NCBI RefSeq assembly: GCF_010389155.1
Contig: NC_057764.1
Location: 3,410,001 to 3,474,000 of the forward strand
Direction: 5' to 3'
Origin: Erigeron canadensis
Taxonomy: Eukaryota; Streptophyta; Magnoliopsida; Asterales; Asteraceae
DNA length: 64,000 nt
The position numbers and the translations under genes are program-made. Positions 45,030 to 58,693 of the stretch are shown in pieces. Position 1 is the first letter of the stretch. Every line of letters starts with the position of its first letter. The notes under the pieces are model-generated. The model made no database searches. It had not been told where the DNA came from and saw only the letters and a list, made by a program, of their open reading frames with translations.

Positions 45030-48000
45030 ATGAAACAACTCAATTCCATCACAATCTCCCTCTATTCTCACCGTCTCCTCCGCCGTAAACCGGCACCACG
45101 GTTCATCGGAATCACACATTTCTCAACAACATCATCATCATCAACACCACAAGATTCCTCATATCATAGAAGAAACCAAGATGAAATGAGGAATGTTAGG
45201 GTTTCAGTTTGGTGGGATTTTGAAAATTGTCAGGTTCCATGTAATGTAAATGTGTTTAAAGTTACTCAATATATAACTTCTGCTGTCAGAAATGTTGGGA
45301 TCAAAGGACCTCTTCATATTACTGCTTTTGGTGATGTTGTTCAGTTGTCGAGATCGAATCAGGAAGCGTTGTCGTCTACCGGGATTAATCTTACTCACAT
45401 TCCTAATGGTTCGTGGTGTTTTTTTTTTTTTTTTTTTCAAATGAATGTGATTGTTTGCCGGTTGATCAATGTGTATGTTTTTACGCGTTTCTTGTTGATT
45501 TGTTACTCGAGCTTGAAAACATAGAGGGAAACCGATGGATTAGTATGATAGACAGTATTTGCAACCAGTTTAATGAGAATTTGCAACCAGTTTTTTTTTC
45601 TAAAAAATTTAACTAAACTCCTTTGAAAGTTCAGTGATTCATGGAATTTTTTTTTTGGGTGGTTTCTTGCCTAGACCGGGACAAAACTGTAAGTATGTTG
45701 CCATTTGATAGGTTATACTGTATATTTTAATGATGACAAATAGCTATTATGTGCTTTCACAAATGTTTTCATATTTTGGTCTTTCAATAACCTAGAGACA
45801 CGATAAATAAGTTGAGTGTTGTTTTCTTTCATTCTTAAATTTTGAATAAAGGTAGGTTTTGTGTTTTAATTCTTGTAAGTTTGTCAACGAAATGACCAAG
45901 TGACCAACATGGAACCCAAGACCTACTTTTTATGAGTAGACTAGAGAAAAACAAATTACAGGGAATATTAATGTAAGTTGTTAGAATCTTCAGCTTGCCC
46001 TAGGGTTCTATGCTTGAAATTTCTTTCTTGTTTGACAAAATCGACATATCATGAAAGTTGAGCAGGACAGCAGGGTATGACTTATGTTTTCACGGTAGCA
46101 GATTCAACTCTATAATTCGAACATGTTTTCTATGTTGGTTTATGATTAATGCAGCATGTAACAGAGTATTAGTAACTGTTTATTGCTGGACGAACTGGTT
46201 GCAGAAATTAGTATTATATTTCCATATTGGCTGTAAAACAAATATCGTGCCTGTCTACTCAAGACACTATTATAGTCTTTTTTTTAGCTGTTCACAGTAA
46301 GTAATCATGTCGTTTTTTCAATGCAGGGGGGAAGAACAGTGCTGACAGATCTCTTCTAGTGGACCTCATGTATTGGGTTTCTCAAAATCCTCCACCTGCA
46401 CATCTTTTTCTAATCTCCGGGGACAGAGATTTTGCTAGCACTTTACACCGATTAAGAATGAGCAATTATAACATATTGCTTGCTAGTCCAGATAATGCAC
46501 CTGCAGTTCTTTGTAGTGCTGCAAGTATAATGTGGCAGTGGACTTCATTGGTCAAAGGGGAAAATCTTAACGGAAAGTATTTTAACCAACCTCCAGATGG
46601 TCCTTATGCTTCATGGTATGGTCATTACAGAGTTGCTCTTGAGGACCCATTTGTGGTTTGTAACCAAGTTTCGAACCAAACTCCATCTGTGCAATCAGAG
46701 GGGATTTCTGACTCAAATTCAGATATTAAGCCTCGTGCAATTCCAAAGGTTGTTCTGAGTGCGATTCGTAATGTATTGAATTCTTATCCTAAAGGCCTCT
46801 CAATTACAGAGCTTCGAGCTGAGTTGATGAACAATAATGTCACCATTGAGAAGGATTTTTATGGTCATAAGAAGTTCTCTCAGTTTCTCTTGGCTATGCC
46901 AAGTTTGTTGAGACTTCAATCTATGAAAGATGGTCAACATATGATACATGGAATTAGCCCAAAAAGTCGTGAATCATGTTTGCCTACTCTTGATAAAGCT
47001 TCGGTAACGTGTGCGTCTACTACGGATAAGGCTTCTGTAACGTCTGTACCTTCTCCCGGTAATGCTTCTGGGACATGTCTGCTTACTCTTGATAAGACTT
47101 CTGTTCCTAATGAGACGACAAAAGATACACAAGATTCGGCTCCGGTTGCTACTCTTAACGAAGCTGGAGACCACAATGCTTATGTGCCTCCTATGGAGAG
47201 TATGTCGTCACAACCCTCCAACTTAAATGAAGCAAAGCTTTCTAGAGAGTCACAGAAACTTCCAGGGAAACACGAAGAGCCACTGCAAGTTCAGGGGCAG
47301 CCTCACATTATTGAGAAGACTGAAGTAGATGATGGTCAATTGATCCGATTAAAGACTAATGGACCTATACCTAAAGTGGAAACTTTCAAGTCTACATTGA
47401 GGAGATGGTTGTGGGGTGAAAATGCTTATCAAGAAAATATCTCTCATACCGATACTGACTTCTCCACATCCCAAAAAAGCACTGATAAAGTAAATCTTAA
47501 TGGAAATTCCATGAAGTCAAAAGAGCAGTTGCCTGACCCGGGAAAGGTTTCCCTATCTTTATTGTCCACAAATGAAGTTCGAGATGCGGAAATTGATCGG
47601 GCGTCTGCAGAAAATGTTGATAAAGTTCAGAAGCCTTTAGGTATCTTTGGTCAGATTTTTAGATGGTTCAAGTTCAAGAGAACTGATAAGAATTCTGATG
47701 ACCTGAATACAGAATTGAGTAAAAGTGATAAAGGTTTATCTAGTTATTCAGAGATGCAGGAAATCCTTACAGAATCTTTTTGGAACAACTTGTTGAATTT
47801 CTTGGAAACCTCCAAAGGGTCATCCTCAGTTTTGAACTCCAAGACCAGGTGAATGGCTGTCTTATGTTGATATAGTTGTTTCACTTTTTGTGGGTATACC
47901 TTTCATATGGGTAATAATAAAATACAAAATTAGATTGCTCATATGAAAGATAGAATGAGATTCAAAATGCATGCAATATTGATACTATAGGCTTACTACA

Positions 48001-49766
48001 ATTTAAGTTACTGTATATAATCTGAGATGTCTGATGGTTCGAGAAAGGTTCAACTCAAGCTGTCTAAGAAATTTTAGTTCTGATGATAGTTTGGTTTTAG
48101 TCTAGTAAATGTAAGAAAAGTTTCTATATGTGAGACTCATACGATTTTGATCAGTTGCTCTATGAAGATAAAAACAATTCATCTGGATCCTTGTAATATT
48201 AAGTCCCAAATGCCATCTAAGTGACTTTATCTTTGGAATAGGTGTTATTGAGTCTGCCGAGAGAACATAATGGCTTGTTGCCCGTTTGCCTTCTATTTCT
48301 ATGTTAAATGTGATTTGAAAAGTTTTTTAAAATATATAATTTGAAGGTTAAAAAAAACTCATTTGGTATAGTATTGTTAATTAATGTTATTAGCAAATAT
48401 ATATATCTATACATCTTAGTGTTACATTTTCTGATTATTTTATACACCAGATCTTGGATGGATATGACATGAGTCATCACATAATTGATTTCAAGTATCA
48501 TCCACATCGGTTGCGTATGTGTCGTCGCTCCAATACAATTATCATTATTATTACCCATTGTCATATATAACTCTACTGGTAGAATAATCAGATAGGTTGT
48601 TGGTAAAATATGTTTTCTTCCCTTTGTGTGTGACCTACTACAACTTAATCAGTTATCTTGGATATTTCAGAGGCAGGAAAATAAGGAGACAGCACAAATG
48701 TTTGGCTGTAACCTTTATAGACACATCTAGGTTATAATTTAGTAGAAAGTCTCATATATAAACTACTGTAACCAAGTTATTCTCATTGTTCAATCTCGTG
48801 GAGTTGCATAAGTACTAATTTTATTATTCTGTGTGCTTGTTGGATTCAACTAGGCATGAGATGGTGCAAAATTTCCAGCAATTTGGACCTTCTCAACTCC
48901 GATCTCTAAGTGTAAGTCATGCTTTGCACCTTGTGGACTTGCTAATATCAGAGAAAAAATGGTTGGTAGAAACTCCATCACAGACCTTTCCTTTCAGACC
49001 TTCCAGCAAAATATCAATTTCAAAACGGTCAGATAGCAAACCGCAAGGGGTAAAAGGACAAATTGGAGGTTCTATGCTTCCCATCACGTCCAAAGTTGCA
49101 CCAAAAAACCGTAGTCAAATATTAAATCACTGTCAGAAGCTTGTGAACCAGGTTGTTAAGGAGAATCCAGATGGTTTCAAAATTAGTAGCTTTAAAAAGT
49201 TGTTTCTTGAGAAGTATGGATATAATTTGGAAGTTCAACAACTTGGTTACCCGAAGCTGGCATCTCTGATTCAGATAATGCCTGGGGTTAAGCTAGAATC
49301 TAATTGTATTTTTCCATCTGGGGAACACTCAAGAAATCTTCGTTCTGACAATGATAATGATACTTTATGGGAAGAATTGGGCCCCGTTGCCCAAATGGAA
49401 AGTATTAAAGAAGATGATTTTGAAACGGTATCTGATAATGATCTGTCTGATTCAGAAGACGAGAATTCTCCAACAAGATTTCAAATGCATTCTAGTAGGA
49501 AAGAACAAGAAAGTTCGTTACTGCAGATACTCGATACATGGTACGGCAAGAACCAGGATAGCGATAACAAGATAACATCGTACGAGTCTGCTGAGAAAAT
49601 TGATTTCTTGAACAATAACAAATACGAACAAAAGCAGAAACATGCAAAAAGTTACTCGTTTGTGAAAGAAAAATCCGGAGATGACCAAAATGGCGTGATT
49701 AATGGCATATTGGGTAGCTTGAAGAAATCGGAATATGATTCACCAAGGTCTAAAATTGAGGGTTGA
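45030..49766 (+). CDS. NYN-LOTUS endonuclease, mitochondrial MNU1/MNU2-like
   Basis: Exons 45030-45408, 46327-47848 and 48854-49766 (GT...AG introns) join to 937 residues, close to the size I recall for Arabidopsis MNU2. The Arg/Ser-rich, acid-free N-terminus (SHRLLRRKPAPRF) looks like a mitochondrial presequence. NYN (PIN-like) nuclease domain about 55-205: VWWDFENC at 60-67 and SGDRDF at 157-162 give the expected acidic residues. OST-HTH/LOTUS domain about 265-335 (IPKVVLSAIRNVLNSYPKGL, then GHKKFSQFLLAMPSLL). A second LOTUS-like domain about 719-785 (KLVNQVVKENPDGF, YPKLASLIQIMPGV). The region between is Ser/Thr/Lys-rich and probably disordered, with a short repeat at 343-388. MNU proteins process 5' ends of mitochondrial transcripts; that this one does so is inferred from the domain layout. 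Animal MARF1 shares the architecture. Confidence 0.88.
46977..47107 (+). repeat. Coding minisatellite, about 42-base unit
   Basis: Within exon 2 the words LDKASVT, TDKASVT, PGNASGT and LDKTSVP repeat at about 14-residue spacing. The DNA repeats as CTTCTGTAACGT/CTTCGGTAACGT-type blocks. It lies in the linker between the LOTUS domains and keeps the frame. Confidence 0.75.
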
Positions 49767-52641
49767 AAGGTTACAATACATTGGTGAACACATTCCTTAT
49801 CTTACCCACCATTATTAGTTCAATCTACTGTAGGATATGGAGATCAGATTACTGATATTTAGGCCTTAAATATAAAGTCGAGGTTATGCATTAAGAAACC
49901 TATCCCTGAAAGGAGTTTGTGGCAGGCAGGTCATTTTACTGTAAAAGCCCTCAGCCAGAACAATTTCCTTGACAATAATAATTATTTATTTATTATTTTA
50001 TGTTTTGAATTGTGGCCACTCATTTGCTGTCTGTTGTTTGGTATATAGTTTTGAGTCTTTTGGCAGTTTCCTTATGCTAAATACGATTACGTATAATTGG
50101 TCAATCTTGCTCATAATACGTTAATTGGTCAGTCGAAACTAAGTTGGCAATTAGAGTTGGAAGTGAAGCTTTTATGTGTATGGTGATTGGTATGGTAATT
50201 CCATAGTTGTAAGTTGCAACTATAGGTAATATAAAATGACAGAATGATTTTTTTTTTTTTCTCATTTATTTCAATTTAAAAAGTAGGACTAAGTGCGTCG
50301 AAATGCAGTTAACTAATCTCAAAAAGTTATTGTGTGCTCGAACTGTTTGTTTTATTGTATTCAGAAAACTTGAAAAGATGGTTATAGGAAACATGAAAGC
50401 GGTTTCCTAGTTATGAGCACAAGTTCTCTCCACCATCATCATCTCAACCCATCTCTCTCTTTCTCCCTCTCTAAGACCATTTGTAAAGGTAGGTGATAGA
50501 GATAGATGAAGGGTAAAGGTGAAAAGGGCGAATGGTTAAGGGGTGTAGGTGAAAGAAAAAAGGTGATTGTGATCACCTAGGTAAAAAGACAAAATGTAGG
50601 GTCTTTTTTTTAAAATTATTTATATATACCTTTTCTTGTTTTCTTTTATTTTGATTGGATATAAAGTGAAAGATTATAGGGTATTGTGTTTTTAATTAAA
50701 TAATAGTGGGGACCAAATGATAAGTGAATGATTAAGGGAAAAAGTAGAAGGTGATGTTAATGTGGCAGGAAAAAGTGTAGGTGAAAGGGTGAATGGTTAC
50801 GAATGGTCTAACAAACCAACCCCCTTTTCTTTCTTTTTCTTTTTATTATTAATTGATTAGTGGGTATGTGTTTTGATGTGTATTTGCTAAAGAAAAATGA
50901 TCGAGATGATGTTGGGTCTGACCTGGACGATGATGATGAATTGATGATGTTGTTTGTCTAGGAATTGGGTGGCTAGAAGTGGTGGTGGTGGTGATGAGAA
51001 GTGACGGCGGCGGATGAGCGATAACAATGAATTAGCACCGCCATCTACTGCTATTGCGATAACGTAGGAACCAACTACTCTCGATCATCATAAATCAAAA
51101 ACCAACTACCACCACCATCTGCTGCTATTGCTATTTCTCGATCATCAAATCCAAACAACTAATTTCGAGATGTTGTTAGATAAATCGGTATGATTTATGA
51201 TCCCCGTACAGTATTGGTTGTTGTTGAAGATGATAAGCACCAGGGCCTAAGATGATTGGATTTATAGGTGGTCGGAACAAATCTCGTTGGAAACCTTGGC
51301 CGGAAAAAACGAAACACAACCAAAACTCACCTAATCGATATGGTAAGGTTATATATATACCATTGTATGTAGTGAATCTCCCTTTTTTTTTAAAAATAAA
51401 TAAATAAAATAAACCCAATGGGTTTTTCGGTGGAAGGTTGAATCTGTTTGTAGTTTGTGGTTGAATCTGTTTGTGGGTACGGTTATTGCATATACAAAAA
51501 AATTGTATGTAAATTATTATTTTTATTGTGTGTATAAACAAATCCCAAAAAGTTAATGTGTGCATGCCACGTAAGCGGTCAACGTGAAAGTTGTGACCTA
51601 CTAACTTCTTACCCGGTAACTTTTGTTTACTATGAAACTCGAGAACAAGTATTCTGAATACAATAAAACAAACCTATAGTTCGTGCACACAATAACTTTG
51701 TTGAAAATGAGCACAACTATAATTATAAAACTAATTTGTTGATTACGTATAATTATAGAAACGAGCAACCATAATTCTTCTATCAAAGATGCTAACCATT
51801 ATAAAATAATTATGGATATATATTAACTATGATCGATATCAAAAATTAACAATTAAAACTTTCAATCGTGGGATAGTGTTGAAAACTTTTGTACCTCAAA
51901 TTTCAATATTAAAGCAACGACCAATTAACAAGAAGAGATCGAAGAACTTTGACCAGAAAAATTAATCGTTTTGGATGGAATAATGTTAAGCTCCAAAATT
52001 TTGTTTGACCAAATTTTGTTTTTATTTAGGGTTTTAAAGCGTGTTGATAACGTGTTGTAAAACTAAAAAAATAAAACAATAAAGAAGAGAAGAGAAATAG
52101 AGACAATAGAGAACTGTATTTTATTAATCTCATAAACAACTATTTATATACATACAATATTGGAGTACTTTAAAAAAAACAATCTACTAATATAATAATA
52201 AGATCTTTAATAAATATGGACATCCATACCATAATTATTCACAATATTAGAGTATTTGTTTGGAACTTAAGTGACTTAATGAGTATTTGTCTTAATACAG
52301 TAAGTCATCAAGGTGTATTTTTCGAAACTTCTTTTGTAATGATGATTTAGCTAATAAGCTACAAAGTATTGCTTTATCAAATTTTTTACCTATTATGTTG
52401 CTACATTTTGTTCAGCAAATCGAGCAAACAATTTTGTTTAATTTATACGGATAATACTTAACTAGATAAACATTTAATTCTCATAACAAAATAATGAATA
52501 AAAAAACAAGGGAGTAATTACTGTGTCAAAATACATTTCAAAAAGTCTTATTCAAATTCGGGAAATCTGATTTTCATTGGTTTGCCTATATATATGTCAC
52601 CATCTCTCATGTCCATCGACAATTTCAAGTCAATTCATAAC
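49767..52641. other. Intergenic; possible MITE, no gene supported
   Basis: At 50472-50810 the ends TAAGACCATTTGTAAAGG and the complement TAGACCATTCGTAACC resemble inverted termini of a MITE with GGTGAAAGGG-type interior words, but no duplication was found. GGTGGTGGTG tracts near 50980 and a 129-codon minus-strand frame at 51176-51565 without recognisable domain complete the stretch. Confidence 0.4.
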
Positions 52642-55600
52642 ATGGCGTTCAAGTTAATTAGAATATTTTTTCTATTGTTCATAGCGTCCATTGTCACATC
52701 ACAAAAACCAAAATTTCACAAAATAAATCCAATAAAAACTATTCGGGTTTGTGTTCTCCAAATTTATATATCATGCTAAGTTTCTATGTTTGGCTTTAAC
52801 TTGCATATAATTAAACTTTCGTTACCCTTAAGTTTTTAATGAGTTATCATCCGTACATTATTTTTTAAGTCGTACAAAAATATATAAACAAGTTTTCGAG
52901 TGTTGTGTTGTATTGTACAATAATTTGAAACATATTTAGTTAATATACGGGTAAAAAAGATAGTGTACGAATCACTTCTTGTTTTTCAATATACATATAG
53001 TAATTCATATATATGTGATTCATAAATTAAATTGTATATATCATCTGGATTTCTTTTATACCGAAAGGCATACACATTATTCGAAATCAAATGATGGTCT
53101 TTTTCAACAAAATAGAAAATATTCATCACCATTTTTTTTATAAATAAATAATTGACGTGTGTTTACATAGGTCAAAGATGGAGATATAATCGATTGCGTT
53201 GATATTTACAAGCAACCGGCTTTTAACCACCCAGCTCTTAGAAATCATACAATTCAGGTATTTGTTTATTCATACTTTCTCAACTAATTTAATTCATACC
53301 GAGTAAACTATAAGTTTAACTAGTGTGTGTGGTCATTAGGATTGTTAAAATGTAGAAAACAAAGTTAATTATATTTTGTTGTGACTCAACACTATAGGTG
53401 ATTAACATATAACTTTTGCCCATATACCATCGTTTAATTATACTTCATGATTATTTTATTTTTCTTTCGAAAATGCAATGGAACGTACATATCATATGTC
53501 AAAATTGATAATAATGTTAAGAAAAGAAAGAAAGAAAAAGACCTCTGTCCGTCCTTTTTAGTGGAATGAAGAGTGAACCCATAATCTATGTCTACAAAAG
53601 TCAATGTGTTTACCACTAAACAAAATTACGCTGCTTGGTTTTTTTAGTGTGTCAAACCAATTTTAATTTTGACCTACAACCAATTATCCAAACAACTTAT
53701 GACCAATAATGCAGACGTGGCATCTAAGTTTTTCAATATATGTAAAAGTAAATCAATATTTATTGCACATGTATTAACTACATGTTAAAAAGTATCATTG
53801 AGTTTTTTTTTTTTTTTGTTATATCTTTTTATAACAAATATGGCTATAAGTCAAAGATTTTACGGGTATAAGCTTGATACATACATTGAAAAGTTTATGT
53901 TACATAGGAAATGCATTAAAATTCTAGCTATATATAGTTTTGTATTAAATTGTGTTTGAAATGAGATGTAGACCAAAATACAATTACATACATAATGCAC
54001 TATAAATATGCATATAAATAAATTTATATCAGATGAGGTCAAGCCATCTTCATCCTTCAAGCAATCAAACCTCCAAGGCACCTTCACAAGTATGGCAAAA
54101 ATATGGAAGATGCCCAAAGGGAACAATCCCGATCCGAAGATCAACAAGCAGTAACCATCATCCCATTATGGATTCTAGCAAGGTTGTCGTAACCCAACAT
54201 CACTCGGTAATCCTATGATCACTGTCTATCTAGCTAGTTAATTACAACTTTTCTTTTAAAGATGATGGTGATCTTTACCCACTTTTTTTTTAGCCGCATC
54301 AACGTATTTTAGGATGTTGTACTGTACAGATGTACAATAATATGAAACAAGTTTGGTGGCCGGTGTACAATGAAAAAAAGATGGTGTACAGATCGCGTCT
54401 GTTTTATATATCAATCCCATTTATAAGTATGCATCCATATTTTTCAGAATAATAACCAATATCCATGTATGTATAGTTTTCAGTGGTGCTCACTGAAGGA
54501 TTCAGTTACTCAGGAGCCAAAGCCAACATCAAAGTATGGAACCCATTCGTCGAGTCAAATGATGACTATAGTTCTTCTGAAGTTATGCTCAGGAACGGCC
54601 CTTTGCAAACATTTGATGCAATACACGCTGGATGGGCGGTTCGTGACATAATTCATGTTACTATGCATATATACTTAAAAATTTTGGAGATGACATTCTT
54701 TTTGTGATTTTAGGTAAACCCGGGAGTCTACAATGACAATAACACCCATTTGTTTGGATACTGGACGGTGAGTTACAAAACGTACACATTGATATTTTAA
54801 TTAATTAATCAACTTGTGTCGATCGAGACATATAACTTGCACATGTAACATTTTATACGCAGGCTGATGGTATGCAAAATTCAGGCTGCTTTGATCTTAC
54901 TTGTCCTGGTTTTGTTCAAACATCCGGTGATATCGCTCTAGGTGCATATATTGGTGACTTATATGGATCTGAAATTACGGTTCAAATCTCCAAGGTCAGT
55001 AAATTAAGAGGATATTACTAAATATAGTTTTCGAGTTTTGCTCTGATATCCAGGATCGAGTTTAGTCTTGGTCCGACGATTGATTAAATATTTTGTGAAT
55101 TATGTAACGGATAGTTTATTTTTTTTTTTTCTTTCTCGATCTAATAATGGTCTCGAGCCTCAACCACTCGGCTAAAGCTGAAATGGCGCACAATTCATGA
55201 ATTTGTTTTTAAACAGACATATTTGGCGGGTATTTTAATTGATAAGTTTTTAGGAAAAATTTTCAAACCATTAAAACCGGGTTTGAGAGACCCGGTTTTG
55301 GCCATGTACCAAACCGGGTTCCCCAAACAATATCAAAATCGAAATTGGGCTTGACATCCTCGGTGCAGAGTGATGATGTGACAAGTTACAGTATACCCAA
55401 CGAATTAAGATCCTCTAAAGTTGTGGATTAAGATCCTCTAAAGTTGTTTTCAACTTTAGAGCATGTTTGGTATTGCATTATAAAATGATTGGTTTATATG
55501 AAAAAGTTTGAAAACGCAATTATTCTATATATAATGTCTTCATCCTTTAGAGTATGTACTTGCATGCTTTTTTCAAAACGCAATTTTAAAAACGCATAAT

Positions 55601-56408
55601 CTAAATTGAAAATGCAGATCTTGTTTTGTAATCGCAATACCAAACACCCCTTTAAACATCTTTTAAAATCAATTGTCAATATTCAATAGATTTTAATGTA
55701 AAGGTCAAAAACCTTAACTTTACTAATAAGTTAGTTTTAACTTCAAATGATCCCAACCTACAATAACGGGTATTCAAGAATCAGTACATGAAATTTTAAT
55801 TGATTTGAACACCCAGAACTATAGAATAGTAAACTTTGTAGCTGCAGTATACCCTAGCTTGTAGCTTTAAATTAAATTGATAAACAATAAACTAATAAAA
55901 TACTTGCAAGTTTTTAATGTGTTATAGACTTATACATGACCTTTATCATTATTCGATCTTGTCTATATATACTTTTAATGTGTTATGCATAACCTTATCA
56001 TAATTTTTGTCTAAATATATATAGGATCCAAATACACAAAACTGGTGGTTCAAATACAACGATAAGGAGGTCGGGTACTGGCCCGGTGACCTTTTTCAAG
56101 TATTGAGACATCAAGCAGTCTTGGTCCAGTGGGGAGGTGAAGTCCACAGCCCAAAAGTGGGAACTCGACCGCATACACAAACAGAAATGGCGAGTGGAAA
56201 GTTTGCTGATTTCGTATTTGGGAGCTCGGGAACAATCAAAGGGATGTTAATAGAAGAGAATTCAAACGACCTAAAGGAACCCGAAACACTTTTCGTTAGC
56301 TCTGATGAGTGGGACTGTTACGACGCCTATCTACAGTCGGAGCGTTGGTCTGAACAAGTGTTCTTTTATGGCGGTCCGGGTAGTCATGATAATCCAAGGT
56401 GTTCATGA
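52642..56408 (+). CDS. Secreted neprosin-domain (DUF239) protein, 7 exons
   Basis: Exons: 52642-52746, 53171-53257, 54033-54206, 54477-54638, 54714-54767, 54863-54994, 56025-56408; all junctions are GT...AG in phase 0 and give 365 residues. Residues 1-20 ([17 protein letters not shown]) form a signal peptide. Residues 36-66 ([23 protein letters not shown]) are the neprosin activation-peptide type pro-domain. The neprosin domain follows ([60 protein letters not shown]), ending in a Cys-containing DNPRCS tail. The type member from Nepenthes is a secreted prolyl endopeptidase with two catalytic glutamates; I cannot align those here, so activity is not asserted. Most plant members are uncharacterised. 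Intron 6 holds a possible MITE (about 55455-55655, ends GTTTGGTATTGCATTA and complement). The exon 3/4 junction is the least certain. Confidence 0.9.
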
Positions 56409-58693
56409 TTTGGTAATACTTGTTAGGTGTGTGGATGAAAGTTTTTGAATTCTAATGTTATGATGTACTTTGGTTATTGAATTCTAATATAGTTAATATG
56501 TATCTAGTAAAATAGCTAATAAATATCCTATTAGTATTATCTATTCCAAATACAAAATTAATTAATTAAAATAAATAAATTGAATGTAAATATATTAAGA
56601 TTTTAAATGTATGTGCTAATTTTTTTTGAAGTTTTTTTAGTTATAGTCTGCCACACATATTAAAAAAACAAAACACGTAAAAATGTTATATTTATAAGAA
56701 ACACCTATTGTTATAAACTAATTAATGAAATATTTAAGATATGTTTAATCTAAAATATAAAGATCAATTTTTTATCAATAAAAAATAGTAAGCTATATTT
56801 TAAATTATAATAATAAAAAATCTAATATTAATAATGTCGTAACACCCGTGTATTAGATACTAATTTAAAAATGTCAAGGTCTCGGGTTCGAGTCTTGAAT
56901 TTTTCATCTCAAGGTATTTTACTATTTCTATGAGGGGTTTGGAGGTCCAACATAGTTAAAATTGCTTTTAACACATTTGAATCGAAACTAACTTAAAAAA
57001 AAAAAGATACGGGCTTAAAATCTAGTGTGTTGGACTAAAGTAATGCAGTATATTATCGCATTAGCTTCTTGATTTGTGACTTAAACCAATATCTAAATTA
57101 TATATGGGCCAAACGTTTAATCCCTTAATGGACTATCATCGGAGCTATAACAACGGTAGAAAGAAGTTTTCTAAAACTTGGATAGTAACATGTATTAAAA
57201 AATGACTTGGCTGATCTATTAATAGTGTCTATTATAAAAAGTTGCATCAAGAATTTTACTTCAAAATATATTGTTCAACGAAAAACTCAAAAAGGATAGC
57301 TTTTTTCTATTTATAACAATTTTTTCTAATCAACTTTCTATTGTGAGAATCTGAATGAAATCATGAATACAAGTCATAAATTCTTATAGCAACTATTGAC
57401 TATTGTAACTTGTTCGTTATATGGGTCCCATTTTATGATCTCATACATGGCCTTTAAAAATCATTTGTCGGTCCTTTGAGAACTTATAAACCAAACGTGA
57501 AACTCCACTTAAACCGTTAAAACTAATGGAGTAAGTGGATTAGGTTATGGAATTTATGAAGATTGATGATATTATCAATTTGAAAATACGTGTTCTTGAA
57601 CATTATTGGAGGAGGAAACAACCTGGCTAATGGTTTAATCAATTAATCAATAGTGTCAAGTCAATAATAGAAAGCAACGGGCATATTGTTTGATGGATTA
57701 CAAAGCAAAGCATTTATGTGGGTTGGGTCCATAATTGGGCAAAGGATAAATGGGATGATCCTTAATGCACAAGTTTAACCACCTTATCACAAAATGGTTG
57801 AAAATATTCATATATGTTCTTTAAATTGTCACAATATTTTTTTCTATTAAAAGATTTTAAGTGTAAACTAACACGTTACCCGTGCGATATGACGATGATC
57901 GTGGCAACGATGATATGGTGATATAGGAAACTGGTGGTGGTAGATGAGGTGTAGAGAGGTGTAAATAATTGATGTAATAGGTTAATTAAGATATTTTAAA
58001 AGATAAAACATTGATAATATATATAATCATTAATGACTTAATGTTAATGGACTAGTGTAGGTGAAAATATTTAAGGGGTGTTAAGTAAAAATATTATATT
58101 TTTAGGGGTGACAAGTCTATAAGTTTTTCCTCTGAATTATCTGCAACGGCTATATTCTAGAGTACATGCATGACTTCACCATTATACGTTGAAATGTTCT
58201 CTAATGTCGAATACCCACTTATATATATATAATTTATATGTATATATATTTAAAATTTATTAGATGGAATAACTAATTTTAAAGAACTTGGGTATAAAAG
58301 GGTATAAGTATTTATTTAAACAAATGAATGGTTAGAATTTGCTACATTTAAAAATATTAAAATTTGTAAAAGCTAAACCTAAGACATGAAAACTGCTGGA
58401 TAAGCCCAAAACACACCATGAATATAATTAAGTTATAAACAAAAAAGAAAAAGACAATTATACTATCACTGTCCAAGACAGAAGTGCAAGTATAAGTATT
58501 TATATTATTTTTATATATTATTAAATAAAGGAAAAAGGGAATAAAAACAGCAAAACCCCATACAGACACTCCATTAAATCACCACTTCACTTTACTCTCT
58601 CTATCTCTATCTACCTTCACTTCCATTCCCAATCCAATCAAAACCAAATCAAATCACAAACCCTTACCCAACCCACCCATTTTGCCCCAAAAA
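56409..58693. other. Intergenic with SINE-like and Helitron-like scraps
   Basis: Near 56870-57005 a box-B-like GTCTCGGGTTCGAGTC is followed about 100 bases later by an A-tail, probably an old 5'-truncated SINE. Near 57872-58000 CGTTACCCGTGCGATATG and the GGTGGTGGTAG body resemble decayed Helitron ends. The last 150 bases, with CTCTCTCTATCTC near 58596, are the likely promoter and leader of the next gene. Confidence 0.45.

Noticed and set aside
51176..51565. 129-codon minus-strand frame
   Set aside because: No recognisable domain, the Ile/Tyr-rich first half looks like AT-rich noise, and no neighbouring exons; transcript evidence would be needed.
57870..58110. Possible Helitron
   Set aside because: The 3' hairpin and CTRR end are degraded and no 5' TC end was found.
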